The position numbers and the translations under genes were made by a program. Shown in pieces: positions 1 through 8,881 of a stretch of DNA of 64,000 nucleotides (positions are counted from its first letter, which is position 1; each line of letters starts with the position of its first letter). The notes beneath the pieces are model-generated. The model was not told the origin of the DNA. It did no database searches and worked only from the letters and a program-made list of their open reading frames with translations. The stretch comes from Chthoniobacteraceae bacterium (GTDB lineage Bacteria > Verrucomicrobiota > Verrucomicrobiia > Chthoniobacterales > Chthoniobacteraceae), in contig CANJNZ010000002.1 in NCBI GenBank assembly GCA_947476045.1, positions 1 to 64,000 on the forward strand, read 5' to 3'.

Positions 1-837
<837 letters not shown>

Positions 838-967
838 AGGCGAAGGATTCGAGCCGCCGGGAGGCGAGCGAGAAGACGTTTGCACAGCAAACGGCCGCAG
901 GCCGAGGCTGCGGGAGCAGCCGAGTCAATTCGTGGAAAAGGGCGCAGAGGTTTACGCGAAGGCGTAA
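838..967. repeat. Mini-hairpin array followed by a second, diverged thiC 3' end
   Basis: Directly after the thiC stop lie three abutting short palindromes: 878-892 (6-bp stem, loop aca), 892-904 (5-bp stem, loop gca) and 906-921 (6-bp stem, loop ggga). A weaker one precedes them near 855-866. Bases 924-967 then read, in one frame, [14 protein letters not shown] followed by TAA, a near copy of the real ThiC ending [14 protein letters not shown]. The two endings differ mostly at synonymous positions, so this is not a fresh duplication. The simplest reading is an inserted palindromic element that captured or displaced the original thiC terminus. The hairpins could also end thiC transcription, but no T-tract follows. 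Confidence 0.6.
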
Positions 968-992
968 CGGCGGACCTGAGAAAAGCGATGAA

Positions 993-1550
993 ATGAAAGC
1001 GGATATGCCATCCAAACAACGCGCAGAACTGCTCAGCATGTTGAAAGCCCGGTTTGAAAAGAACATGACCCGGCACAAAGGGCTGGATTGGGCCAAGGTG
1101 CAGGCGCGGTTGGAAGCCAAGTTGGAAAAGCTGTGGTCGCTCGCGGAAATGGAGCGCACCGGCGGCGAGCCGGATGTGGTGGGGCTGGATAAAAAATCGG
1201 GCGAATTTGTTTTTATGGATTGCTCGCCGGAAAGTCCGGCTGGGCGCCGCAGCGTTTGTTACGACCGCGAGGGATGGTTGTCGCGGAAGGAGGCTCGACC
1301 CAAAACTACGGCGATGGATTTGGCGACGGAGATGGGGATCGCTTTGCTGACAGAGGAGGAATATGTCGCGCTACAAAAGCTGGGTGAGTTTGATCTGAAG
1401 ACTTCGAGTTGGATTGCGACGCCGACGGACATCCGTGAACGCGGCGGTGCGTTGTATGCGGAACGCCGCTACGGCCGCATCTTCATCGGGCACAACGGGG
1501 CGCAGTCTTACTACGCAGTCCGAGGTTTCCGTGGCGTGCTGAGGGTTTAG
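993..1550 (+). CDS. DUF4256 family protein
   Basis: 185-residue protein of unknown function. It matches the DUF4256 pattern: a helical N-terminus (SKQRAELLSMLKARFEKNM), then a conserved core with GGEPDVVGLD, FMDCSPESPAGRRS, CYDREG, and a C-terminal GRIFIGHNGAQSYYAVRGFRG. The full family length is present. The reading frame is open much further upstream, but that part is an arginine-rich shadow of thiC, so the start is placed at ATG 993 (ATG 1005 is an alternative). No membrane segment or signal peptide is visible. Its neighbours give no functional hint. Confidence 0.85.
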   Translation: MKADMPSKQRAELLSMLKARFEKNMTRHKGLDWAKVQARLEAKLEKLWSLAEMERTGGEPDVVGLDKKSGEFVFMDCSPESPAGRRSVCYDREGWLSRKEARPKTTAMDLATEMGIALLTEEEYVALQKLGEFDLKTSSWIATPTDIRERGGALYAERRYGRIFIGHNGAQSYYAVRGFRGVLRV

Positions 1551-1703
1551 TTTTGCGAGTGTTTCGCGACTTCTCGGAAATCAGTGCCCCTATCCAAGGT
1601 TTCAGGGCATTGGCCATGTCGTTCGGCTTGCTGTGGATTTTGTGAACACCGTCTCGAATGATTGGTCTTGTGGTTGCGGGACGCTTGCTAGAAGAGGTAA
1701 CTC

Positions 1704-2924
1704 ATGGATCCATTTTTTAAGGAACTTGGATGCACAGTTTTGGAACGCTGGAAGCGCGTGAACTTTTCGCTGGCAAAATTCCCCGGCATAGCGCGTGCGG
1801 CGCTGGAGGAACGGCCTCCGGCGGAGCACGTGGATCTCGCGACGTTCATGCGTGAGTTCCTACTGAATGATGAACAGCCTTTGCAGACGCATTCGGGCTT
1901 TGGCCAGCCGGAGCTTGTGACTTACGAGCACCCGAGGTTTTATATCCAGATTCTATACTGGCTGGATGGGACGACGGCCATTCATCAGCACGAGTTCTCC
2001 GGCGCGTTCCATGTGATGCAGGGGTCCAGCATCCACGCGGACTTCGAGTTTGTGAATGCACAATCGGTCACGTCGCACTTCCGCGTGGGCGATGTGCGAA
2101 TGAAAAAGATCGAGCTGTTGGAGACGGGGCGCACCGTGCCGATCATCTCGGGCCGTCGTTCCATCCACTCGCTGTTCCATCTGGATACGCCCTCGGTCAC
2201 CGTGGTCGTGCGCACGCAGAATGATCCGGGGACGGGGCCGCAGTTCAACTACCTGCCGCCGCACATCGCGATGGACCCGGTCTTTGACGACGCGCTCGCG
2301 ATGCGCCGCAAGCAGCTCCTCGATGTGCTGGAGCAAATCGGAGACCCCGCCTACCCGGCGCTCGTTTTGGAAATGATCACGGAGTTGGACTTCGAGCGCG
2401 GGTTTTTCATTTTGCAAAACTGCATGGGCCATCTGCAGAACTTCGACGAATGGGATGCGGTGCTCGGGGCCTTTCAGAAAAAGCACGGCGCGCTCGCGGC
2501 CGGCGTGCTGGCGACACTGGAGGAATGCGTGCGTCGCGATGTCATCAAGGGAATGCGGAGCACGATCACGGAGCCTGAGCACCGGTTCTTCCTCGCGCTG
2601 CTGATGAATGTGCCGACGCGAGCCGACCTGCTCGCGCTCGTGGCACAGCGGTTCCCGAAGAAATCGCCGGTCGAAACCGTGCTGCGCTGGGCGGAGGAGC
2701 TGGCGGAGTTGTCGGAATTTGGCATCGCGATCCTGGATGCGGATTTTCCCGAATCGCTCGAGGTCGCGATCAAAAAGCAGCCGTTCCTTTTCCTGGCGGC
2801 ACTGAGGCACTTTCTGGCTGGCGGAAAGAAAGTCCCCGCCGCACTGCGCGCCTTGTCGGCTGCGGAGGTGAAGCAATTACGTGCCGTCTTCGCCGCATCG
2901 AGCCTGCGTCCCTTGGTCGTCTGA
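1704..2924 (+). CDS. Cupin-fold protein with helical C-terminal half, function unknown
   Basis: 406 residues with a purine-rich ribosome-binding site (agaagagg) upstream of the ATG. The N-terminal half looks like a small-molecule-binding beta barrel. The segment AIHQHEFSGAFHV (His94, His96, His103) and the later GRRSIHSLFHL (His155, His159) resemble the metal-binding motifs of cysteine-dioxygenase-like cupins. The C-terminal ~200 residues are predicted mostly helical, with no motif I recognise. It is cytoplasmic by appearance (no signal peptide). A metal-dependent enzyme acting on a small molecule is the likeliest role; no substrate can be named. Confidence 0.7.
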   Translation: MDPFFKELGCTVLERWKRVNFSLAKFPGIARAALEERPPAEHVDLATFMREFLLNDEQPLQTHSGFGQPELVTYEHPRFYIQILYWLDGTTAIHQHEFSGAFHVMQGSSIHADFEFVNAQSVTSHFRVGDVRMKKIELLETGRTVPIISGRRSIHSLFHLDTPSVTVVVRTQNDPGTGPQFNYLPPHIAMDPVFDDALAMRRKQLLDVLEQIGDPAYPALVLEMITELDFERGFFILQNCMGHLQNFDEWDAVLGAFQKKHGALAAGVLATLEECVRRDVIKGMRSTITEPEHRFFLALLMNVPTRADLLALVAQRFPKKSPVETVLRWAEELAELSEFGIAILDADFPESLEVAIKKQPFLFLAALRHFLAGGKKVPAALRALSAAEVKQLRAVFAASSLRPLVV

Positions 2925-3077
2925 ACCTCGCGGTGCCTTCTGCGCGAAACAGATCTTAAACGTAGGCCAAACTAACTCTGCGGCGCTCCCGTTTGCTAAC
3001 CACGCACTGGTCCGTGTTCGCATACGGGGTTTTGTTTTTCGGAGCGGAATGGCTGTAGGTTTTCTGAGTGCTGGTTT

Positions 3078-4238
3078 ATGGCTGCACAGATTTTCATGAC
3101 TACGTCGCACGTTACTCAACGTTCATTGCCCGATCTTTCGGCGGAGGAATTGGGTGCTTGGATGGTGGCGCGGGGATACAAGGCTTCTCATGCGCTGCGC
3201 GTGTTGCGTCGGCTGTATGCGGGCGATGGCGATGCTGCGCGCTCTCACGCGCGGATGCCGGCGGGGTTGGCGGAAATGTTGCGCGCGAATTTTCTAAAAG
3301 AAATCGCCAGCCTCGCACGTCGGCAGGTGTCGGAGGATGGAACGGCGAAGCTGCTGCTCAGCCTCGGTGATGGGCGCACGGTGGAGTCGGTGCTGATGCC
3401 GGACTTTCATCCGACGAGGGCGGCGGGGTGTATTTCCAGTCAGGTGGGCTGCGCGATGGGATGCGATTTTTGCGCGACGACGCAGGCGGGCTTTGAGCGC
3501 AATCTCACGTCGGGCGAAATCGTGGAGCAGTTCATCCGGCTGCGGCGCGAGGCGCAGACGGCGGGGCGCACGTTGCGCACGGTGGTGTTCATGGGAATGG
3601 GGGAGCCGATGTTGAATTTGAAGAACGTGATCGCGGCTGTGCGGCGCATGGCCGATCCGGCGCTCGGCGCGCTCGGCTGGCGGCAGATTACGATTTCGAC
3701 CGTGGGCATCGTGCCGGGCATCGAGCAACTCCGCGAGGCGGAACTCGGCGTGCATCTCGCGCTTTCACTGCACGCGCCGGATGATGCGACACGTGCCGAC
3801 CTGCTGCCAATGGGCAGGCGTTTCGATGTGGCAGAGGTGCTCGCCGCTGCGGATCGTTATCAAGCGAGTAGCGGGCGTATCACGACCATCCAGTATTGCC
3901 TGCTCGCGGGCGTGAACGACTCGCTGGCGCAAGCGCGTGATCTTTCCCGATTGCTCGCGGGTCGCGTCATGCACGTGAATCTGCTGCGCTACAACCCCAC
4001 CGGCCTGAGTCTGCGCGGACGCACCTACGCGCCGAGCAGCATGGAGAAAACGGAGGCCTTCCTCGCGGAACTGCGCGCCCACGCCACCGTAGCTCATCTG
4101 CGTCGCGCACGCGGGCCGGATATTGATGCCGCCTGCGGACAACTGCGGAAGCGCGCCGCTGCCAATGATGGATTGGAAAAGCAGGAATCCGTCTCGCTTT
4201 CCGAGCCGCAGGCTGCGGCTAGTGGACGCTCACTTTGA
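3078..4238 (+). CDS. rlmN: Dual-specificity RNA methyltransferase RlmN
   Basis: Radical-SAM enzyme that methylates C2 of A2503 in 23S rRNA and of A37 in certain tRNAs. The radical-SAM cysteines are in GCAMGCDFC (Cys125, Cys129, Cys132). The GEPMLN motif, the STVGIVPGI and LALSLHAPDD stretches and the C-terminal methyl-carrying cysteine (AACGQL, Cys353) are all present. Length (386 aa) is normal for the family. The start could also be ATG 3096 (MTTSHVTQ); neither has a strong ribosome-binding site. The last ~15 codons run into a palindrome shared with the end of the convergent gene, so the extreme C-terminus is probably not conserved. Confidence 0.96.
   Translation: MAAQIFMTTSHVTQRSLPDLSAEELGAWMVARGYKASHALRVLRRLYAGDGDAARSHARMPAGLAEMLRANFLKEIASLARRQVSEDGTAKLLLSLGDGRTVESVLMPDFHPTRAAGCISSQVGCAMGCDFCATTQAGFERNLTSGEIVEQFIRLRREAQTAGRTLRTVVFMGMGEPMLNLKNVIAAVRRMADPALGALGWRQITISTVGIVPGIEQLREAELGVHLALSLHAPDDATRADLLPMGRRFDVAEVLAAADRYQASSGRITTIQYCLLAGVNDSLAQARDLSRLLAGRVMHVNLLRYNPTGLSLRGRTYAPSSMEKTEAFLAELRAHATVAHLRRARGPDIDAACGQLRKRAAANDGLEKQESVSLSEPQAAASGRSL
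4204..4220. terminator. 7-bp palindrome at the convergent rlmN / YhcH-type gene ends
   Basis: agccgca-ggc-tgcggct forms a perfect 7-bp GC-rich stem with a 3-base loop, inside the last codons of rlmN and touching the last codons of the opposing gene. No T-run follows on either strand. It may act as a weak bidirectional terminator, or it may be one more of the mini-hairpins seen near other gene ends here. Confidence 0.4.
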
Positions 4239-4677
4239 TGACCACTTTCCGAACTTCTGCCGTGGTCTCGAATTCGATACCGGGCGCGTGAGCATCCTCG
4301 GGGAAGAAGATGGCAAACTCGCCTGCTTGGAGATTCACAGCGGTGAATCGAGCCGGAGTGGCAAAGAACGCCACGTCCTTTTCGTCTGCGTAGGGTTTGG
4401 TCGTTTCCGTCAGTGCGGAAAGCGGTGACCAATACAGTGCCTCGCGACCGGATTGGATGAACTGGATATCAATGTATTTGCGATGGGCCTCGAACTTTGC
4501 CTGCGCTGGCGATTTGGTGTTGTAGGTCTGCACGAGGGCAAAACAATCATCGCCGTCAATTTCATGGCGTCCCAGTGCCGCATCGGGCGAAAGTTTTTTC
4601 AGGAACTCGAAGGCGGCGGCGAATCGGGGAGAGAGACTGGTATAACGTGAGCTTTGAGTAAGGGTGTCGGCGATCAT
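4219..4677 (-). CDS. YhcH/YjgK/YiaL family (DUF386) protein
   Basis: 152-residue single-domain protein with the beta-sandwich family signature: FALVQTYNTKSPAQAKFEAHRKYIDIQ, then FAIFFPEDAHAPGI near the C-terminus. The glutamate and histidines in KFEAHRKYIDIQF and the PEDAHAPG histidine correspond to the metal-site residues in family structures. Members are linked to sugar metabolism, and one bacterial group was proposed to act on N-acetylneuraminate. The gene converges on rlmN with a 20-bp overlap of coding ends. The next gene is divergent. No further substrate clue is present. Confidence 0.88.
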   Translation of the reverse strand: MIADTLTQSSRYTSLSPRFAAAFEFLKKLSPDAALGRHEIDGDDCFALVQTYNTKSPAQAKFEAHRKYIDIQFIQSGREALYWSPLSALTETTKPYADEKDVAFFATPARFTAVNLQAGEFAIFFPEDAHAPGIEFETTAEVRKVVIKVSVH

Positions 4678-4765
4678 TTACCAAGGGCTAGCAGTGCCGT
4701 TTGAAAAGGCCAAGCTGACGGTATTCGTCGCGCTAGTTCGGCATTCTTGCCGAGGTGAGTTTAAA

Positions 4766-5242
4766 ATGGTTTTCTCCGGCATGGCGCAAAATTATCCAAC
4801 CATCATCCCCGGACTTCGCAGTCCGTTCGAGCAGATCGGCGGCATCGTTTATTTCGGACGGATGCTGGATAAAATCCGTCTGGCTTCGGTGGGGAAATTG
4901 CCGGACGACTGGCAGGCGAAGCGCGGTTCGGTGAAGGGGAGTTTCGACTGGCGTTGCTGTCAGTTCCTCAAGGTAGATTACGCGGCGCTCGAAGCGGAAA
5001 CGCTCAAGGGCAACAAGAGCGATGAGGAAATTCTCGCGTGGGCTTTCGCCAATGGACGGCAGCCGGACGAACAGGAAATCGAAGTATGGAATGCTTTCAT
5101 GACCAAGCGCGGCTGGCGCGATGCAGGCACGCCATTCGTCGCCGAGCGCCTTGCTGAAATCGGCCTCGCGCCCGACGCGGTGCAGACGATGTTTGAATTC
5201 ATAGACCTCGACGAAGGACGGCTGAAGCTGGAAGGAAAGTGA
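4766..5242 (+). CDS. DUF5069 family protein
   Basis: 158 residues. The core LRSPFEQIGGIVYFGRMLDKIR followed by GSFDWRCCQFL matches DUF5069, a small family of unknown function. The second half (KGNKSDEEILAWAFANGR) is helical. The start at ATG 4766 is supported by a gaggtgag ribosome-binding site 6-7 bases upstream; the open frame before it is not conserved-looking. It is followed after 7 bp by the cupin gene, and that overlaps the dimethylargininase-like gene, so the three probably form an operon. Confidence 0.8.
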   Translation: MVFSGMAQNYPTIIPGLRSPFEQIGGIVYFGRMLDKIRLASVGKLPDDWQAKRGSVKGSFDWRCCQFLKVDYAALEAETLKGNKSDEEILAWAFANGRQPDEQEIEVWNAFMTKRGWRDAGTPFVAERLAEIGLAPDAVQTMFEFIDLDEGRLKLEGK

Positions 5243-5249
5243 ACACGCT

Positions 5250-5711
5250 ATGAAACCGATTCAGGGTTACACCCTCATCACGCCCGACGACTTGCACTGG
5301 CGTCCGTCTAATTTGATCAAAATCCCAAACGCTGATTTTCTGGAGCGCACGGGCAGCGAGAACATGGGCGCGCGGCTCTGGCGGTTGCCGCCCAAAAGTG
5401 CGAACACGTTGCACAAGCACATCCGTGCAGAGGAATTTTATTTTGTCGTAGAGGGTGTGGGTCGCATTCGCATTGGCGAGGAAACGCTGACAGTGCCGAA
5501 GCACGGCGGCGTGCATGTGGGGCCGGAGCAATTGCGTCAGGTCTTCAACGACACGGATGAAGAAGTGCTCTGGCTCATCATCGGCGCACCGGAGGAACTG
5601 GAATTTCTCCAAGGCTCAAAATCCACGGGCATGGATTTGAAGCTCATCTATCCGACCAATCCGAAGCAATTGCCCAAGGAACTCACAGGAGTGCAATGGC
5701 CGCCTGAATGA
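5250..5711 (+). CDS. Single-domain cupin protein
   Basis: 153-residue cupin. Motif 1 is NTLHKHIRAEEFYFVVEGVGRIRIG (two His plus Glu) and motif 2 is GGVHVGPEQLRQVFN, giving the usual metal-binding set with Gln or Asn replacing the last His. Such proteins may be isomerases, dioxygenases or sugar-binding regulators; the sequence does not decide. It is the middle gene of an apparent three-gene operon and overlaps the next gene by ATGA, suggesting translational coupling. Confidence 0.85.
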   Translation: MKPIQGYTLITPDDLHWRPSNLIKIPNADFLERTGSENMGARLWRLPPKSANTLHKHIRAEEFYFVVEGVGRIRIGEETLTVPKHGGVHVGPEQLRQVFNDTDEEVLWLIIGAPEELEFLQGSKSTGMDLKLIYPTNPKQLPKELTGVQWPPE

Positions 5712-6484
5712 ACACCCGGAAAATATCACACGGAATAGTCAGGAAAATCAGCCGCTCGCTCGCGAGTTGCGAACTGCTGCATGTGACGCGGCAGAAATTC
5801 GATCTCGAATTGGCGGGGCAGCAGCATGCGGCGTATGTCGCAGCGCTGGAGTCTGCGGGAGTCGCGGTATCTGTTTTGCCGGAGGAGCCGGAGTTGCCCG
5901 ACTCGACGTTCGTCGAAGATCCGGTGATCGTGCTCGATGAGATTGCGGTCCTTTGCCGGCTGGGCGCGGCAAGCCGCGAACCCGAGGCCGATAAAATCGC
6001 AGAGCACATCGCTGGCATTCGTGCGATTCACAGAATCACTCCTCCGGCTACCATCGAAGGCGGCGATGTGCTGCGAATCGGGAAGACGCTGTTCGTCGGC
6101 ATATCGAGCCGCACGAACAGGGAGGGGATACGACAGTTGGAGGCAATCGTTTCCCGTTTCGGCTATCGCGTGGTCGGGGTGAAAGTGAACGGCTGTCTCC
6201 ATTTGAAGACAGGCGTGACATCCCCTGCGGAAGGGCTGCTGGTCGCAAACACCGATTGGATTGACCGTGCGCCATTCCAGCGATTTGAAATCCTACGCGT
6301 GCCCGATGCGGAACCCTGGGGTGCCAATACTCTCGCGGTCAATGGAACCGTGTTCGCCGCCGAATCCTCTCCGCAGACTGCCGCGCTGCTGGAATCGAAG
6401 GGGCTGCATGTGAAGCGTCTCGCAATCTCCGAACTGCAAAAGGCCGAAGCCGGCCTGACCTGTCTGAGTGTTCTGTATTTCTAA
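5708..6484 (+). CDS. Dimethylarginine dimethylaminohydrolase-like amidinotransferase
   Basis: 258-residue protein of the guanidino-group-modifying superfamily (DDAH / arginine deiminase fold). The catalytic features are visible: DSTFVEDPVIV near residue 70 (acidic substrate contacts), EGGDVLRIG, HLKTG with His165, and the nucleophilic Cys252 in LTCLSVLY close to the C-terminus. Family enzymes hydrolyse methylated arginines to citrulline and methylamines, or act on related guanidines. The start overlaps the preceding cupin gene by ATGA. Length is normal for bacterial DDAH. Confidence 0.88.
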   Translation: MNTRKISHGIVRKISRSLASCELLHVTRQKFDLELAGQQHAAYVAALESAGVAVSVLPEEPELPDSTFVEDPVIVLDEIAVLCRLGAASREPEADKIAEHIAGIRAIHRITPPATIEGGDVLRIGKTLFVGISSRTNREGIRQLEAIVSRFGYRVVGVKVNGCLHLKTGVTSPAEGLLVANTDWIDRAPFQRFEILRVPDAEPWGANTLAVNGTVFAAESSPQTAALLESKGLHVKRLAISELQKAEAGLTCLSVLYF

Positions 6485-6510
6485 TGAGATTGCCGGGGAA
6501 AGAGCGGAGC

Positions 6511-6539
6511 TTTACGCGAGTGCATGATGGCCCTATAGT
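6511..6539 (+). promoter_or_regulatory. Sigma-70-type promoter, probably giving a leaderless mRNA
   Basis: TTTACG (6511-6516) and TATAGT (6534-6539) are separated by exactly 17 bp, and the ATG of the DUF433 gene starts 7 bp after the -10 box. Transcription would begin at or next to the start codon. No ribosome-binding site lies in between, consistent with leaderless translation. Confidence 0.55.
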
Positions 6540-6545
6540 GACCCC

Positions 6546-6764
6546 ATGAATGCAACGGAACTGATCACCATTGACCCAGACGTTCTCGGCGGCACGCCAG
6601 TCTTCAGGGGCACCCGCGTTCCCGTAAAGACCTTGTTTGATTACCTCGCCGACAATCTGCCGCTGGACTACTTCCTCGAAACCTTCCCGTCCGTCTCCCG
6701 CGAAATTGCCGTGTCAGTATTGCGTTGCAGTCAGGAGGACATCGAGCATCAGGCCGCCGCGTGA
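6546..6764 (+). CDS. DUF433 protein, likely antitoxin
   Basis: 72 residues with the DUF433 signature: ITIDPDVLGGTPVFRGTRVPVKTLFDYL. This small winged-helix family usually precedes a PIN-like DUF5615 partner, as here. Its last codons overlap the GTG start of the next gene (GTGA), which is typical of a toxin-antitoxin pair. A good promoter lies immediately upstream. By family association it would bind and neutralise the downstream protein and autoregulate the pair. Confidence 0.87.
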   Translation: MNATELITIDPDVLGGTPVFRGTRVPVKTLFDYLADNLPLDYFLETFPSVSREIAVSVLRCSQEDIEHQAAA

Positions 6765-7081
6765 AAATCCTGCTCGACGAGTGCGTTCCCGCGCAGGTGC
6801 GCAATGCCTTCACGGGGCACGAAGTCACCACCGTGCAGTTGCAGGGCTGGACTGGATTCAAGAACGGGGTGCTGCTCACAGCAGCCGAAAACGCCGGGTT
6901 CGACATCTTCATTCTCGCCGACAAGAACCTTCGCTATCAGCAGAATCTCACCGGGCGCAAGCTGGCCATTCTGGAACTCTGGACGAACCACCGTCCGACC
7001 TTGGAAAAGCACTTTCCAGAAATCCGCACCGCAGCGGAATCCGTCCAGCAGGGGGTGTATCTTGTTATGGAGGCTCCGTGA
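6761..7081 (+). CDS. DUF5615 PIN-like protein, likely toxin of the DUF433 pair
   Basis: 106 residues from a GTG start that overlaps the DUF433 stop. It begins VKILLDECVPAQVRNAF, the classic DUF5615 opening with its conserved acidic residue. It continues with HEVTTVQ, NGVLLTAAENAGFDIFILADKNLRYQQNL and GRKLAILEL. The aspartates in LLDEC, GFDI and LADKN match the acidic cluster of PIN-fold ribonucleases. The inferred role is an RNase-type toxin held in check by the upstream DUF433 protein. Toxicity is not proven by sequence. Confidence 0.85.
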   Translation: MKILLDECVPAQVRNAFTGHEVTTVQLQGWTGFKNGVLLTAAENAGFDIFILADKNLRYQQNLTGRKLAILELWTNHRPTLEKHFPEIRTAAESVQQGVYLVMEAP

Positions 7082-7212
7082 TGAAGACGGATGCTCCTGA
7101 GCCCTGCCGCCACGATCTACCTCAATCAGGCCAGCCCGCCGAAGCTTTTGGCGCAATCCGCTGCTTGTCCTTTGCCCGGACTCCGGATCATCCTCGGTCT
7201 GCCTCTCAACAG

Positions 7213-8361
7213 ATGGGATTGCGAAACAGCGCAGCCCTCGCCCTATGCCTTGTAGTTTTGCAAAACTTTGGGGCTGCCGCAATTTTCTACGTGCTGTTTG
7301 CGAGCGCTTCATTGTTCGCCGAAGAGCCGGTGGAAGATTTGCAGAAGCTTGTCATTCCAGTGGGCCAATATTCATCGGCAGCCGATAAGACCCGGATAAA
7401 ATTGGCCGCCGCTTTTTCTGGCATAAAACCGAATACGAAAGCGCCGCGATCTTTTGTTACCAAGGACGGACGCTTCATTCTGTATGGAGATCTTTTCAAG
7501 AGCGACGGTTGCTTTGCGCTCTTTGAGTTACCGGTAAAGGCAGGAGTCGAAGAGCAGTTTGGGGACGCGCAGGTTGGACTCGCAGAGTGGAGCGGAAGGC
7601 AGTGGGAACTTCGCGGATTGTGGAATATCTCCTCAACGTGGAGGCCAAAGGGCTGGAAAAGCAGCGATGATGATTATCTGCCAATTACACCGGCTACCGA
7701 GCCTTTTGAACTGCGTGATATGAGTGGCGACGGAGTGCCCGAAGTCATCATCGCAGGCGATGTTGAGAAATACTTTCAATCTTACTATCTCCTGCGCTTC
7801 GATCCCAAAACACGCGGACTTTCGTTGCTTGCGTATGCCATGGGAAAGCCAGAGTGCGCCGGAGAATATGTGCGGCTTTATTCCAATTCCGGGCGCCGTG
7901 CGATTTTCGAAGAATGGGAATACCTGCGATGGGCAGGCGATAAACTCGTCCACAAGGCGTCATGGCATGATGAATCGCCCTATGACAACCATGAGCCACC
8001 TTTCATCGTTGCAGAAGTCATGGGCGGAGACAGGCGCAGCCATAGCTTTCGCATTACTGACGCCGATAATAATTCGCAGGAAGAAATTGCTTACACGATC
8101 ACGAAAGATGAAAAGCCCTACGCCACATTTGGCTTCGTTTGGCGTGAGCCACTGGAGAAGGCTGTTGGTTTAGCTCCAGATCAGGTCGGGCATGCATGGT
8201 TGTTTGAAAAGATCACCGGAATCCCATGCTCATCCTATCCTCTTCCTTCATACGTTAAGAAACTCGTGCGACTCGAAGACTACGCCACGATTCGGGTCAC
8301 TGGTAGCGACGAGGCAAAGCGGATGCTCTCGCTTAAAACACAGAAAACACAGCGGCGTTGA
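7213..8361 (+). CDS. Predicted exported protein of unknown function
   Basis: 382 residues from ATG 7213. The N-terminus has a basic start and a long hydrophobic stretch up to SLFA, then EEPVEDL, which reads as a signal peptide or membrane anchor. The rest is soluble, with aromatic-rich and acidic segments (RDMSGDGVPEVIIAGDVEKYFQ resembles an FG-GAP/VCBS-like turn, DxSGDGxPE). An upstream in-frame ATG at 7081 overlaps the DUF5615 stop and would add 44 residues, but it lacks a hydrophobic leader. I recognise no family. Confidence 0.6.
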   Translation: MGLRNSAALALCLVVLQNFGAAAIFYVLFASASLFAEEPVEDLQKLVIPVGQYSSAADKTRIKLAAAFSGIKPNTKAPRSFVTKDGRFILYGDLFKSDGCFALFELPVKAGVEEQFGDAQVGLAEWSGRQWELRGLWNISSTWRPKGWKSSDDDYLPITPATEPFELRDMSGDGVPEVIIAGDVEKYFQSYYLLRFDPKTRGLSLLAYAMGKPECAGEYVRLYSNSGRRAIFEEWEYLRWAGDKLVHKASWHDESPYDNHEPPFIVAEVMGGDRRSHSFRITDADNNSQEEIAYTITKDEKPYATFGFVWREPLEKAVGLAPDQVGHAWLFEKITGIPCSSYPLPSYVKKLVRLEDYATIRVTGSDEAKRMLSLKTQKTQRR

Positions 8362-8405
8362 GGTATTGACGATTTCCGAATCATACGACTGCTGCAAAAA
8401 CGAAC

Positions 8406-8785
8406 GTGAACACCACACCCACCCATCCCGCCGTCCGTATCGGTCATGTGCATTTGAAGGTGGCGGATTTGGAGCGGGCGATTGGGTTTTACCGGGATGT
8501 GCTGGGGTTTGAGGTGACGCAGCGGATGGGGCGGGAGGCGGCGTTTTTGTCGGCGGGCGGCAATGACGAAGCCGCCGCCTCACGGCGACTTCGCCCTCAC
8601 GGGCTGGCCTGACGGCCAGTCTGTCTCGCCAGTCGCCGACTGGCTCGGCTCATCATCACATCGGGCTGAATACTCGGGAGAGCGCGGGCCAGATGGATGG
8701 AGGAATGGCCGCGCACGCCGGATGGCAAACTGGCGATGTTTACGAAGGCGCTCGACTGGACGCGCTGCTCGCGGCGGCGTGCCGT
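8406..8785 (+). pseudogene. Broken VOC (glyoxalase/dioxygenase-fold) gene
   Basis: The first ~52 codons are a good VOC N-terminus: RIGHVHLKVADLERAIGFYRDVLGFEVTQRMG, then AAFLSAGG. Family members continue at once with YHHHIGLNTW; here HHHIGLNTRESAG appears only after ~88 bp of inserted palindromes (8563-8650) that carry a stop and shift the frame. After that the middle third of the protein is missing, and the usual C-terminal stretch EEWPRTPDGKLAMFTKALD reappears from 8700 in another frame. Insertion plus internal deletion plus frameshifts make this a dead gene. Confidence 0.82.
8567..8643. repeat. Array of four mini-hairpins inserted in the VOC gene
   Basis: Four consecutive palindromes: 8567-8593 (5+5 bp stem with one mismatch, loop cctca), 8593-8604 (4 bp, loop tcac), 8604-8619 (6 bp, loop tgac) and 8629-8643 (6 bp, loop gcc). 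They sit exactly between the two codon groups that should be adjacent in a VOC gene. The architecture is the same as behind thiC and inside the restriction-modification gene. Confidence 0.65.
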
Positions 8786-8796
8786 GAAGACTGAGG

Positions 8797-8881
8797 CCTC
8801 GCACAAAGTTCACAAAGGGACACAAAGTCCGCACAATCCCGCGCGATGCTTCCTTTGTGAACTTTGTGCCTTTGTGCGAGG
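8797..8881. repeat. Inverted repeat built of CTTTGTG / CACAAAG words
   Basis: The left arm has three CACAAAG words and the right arm (8852-8881) three CTTTGTG words, each separated by 1-3 bases. The outer parts pair as cctcgcacaaag with ctttgtgcgagg. It follows the dead VOC gene and is not coding. Confidence 0.65.

Noticed and set aside
1953-2876. 307-residue minus-strand frame over the cupin-like gene
   Set aside because: Arginine/glutamine-rich composition and full overlap with a well-formed plus-strand gene mark it as a shadow.
4219-4238. Long antisense overlap between rlmN and the YhcH-type gene as a regulatory device
   Set aside because: Only 20 bp of coding ends overlap; ordinary convergent packing.
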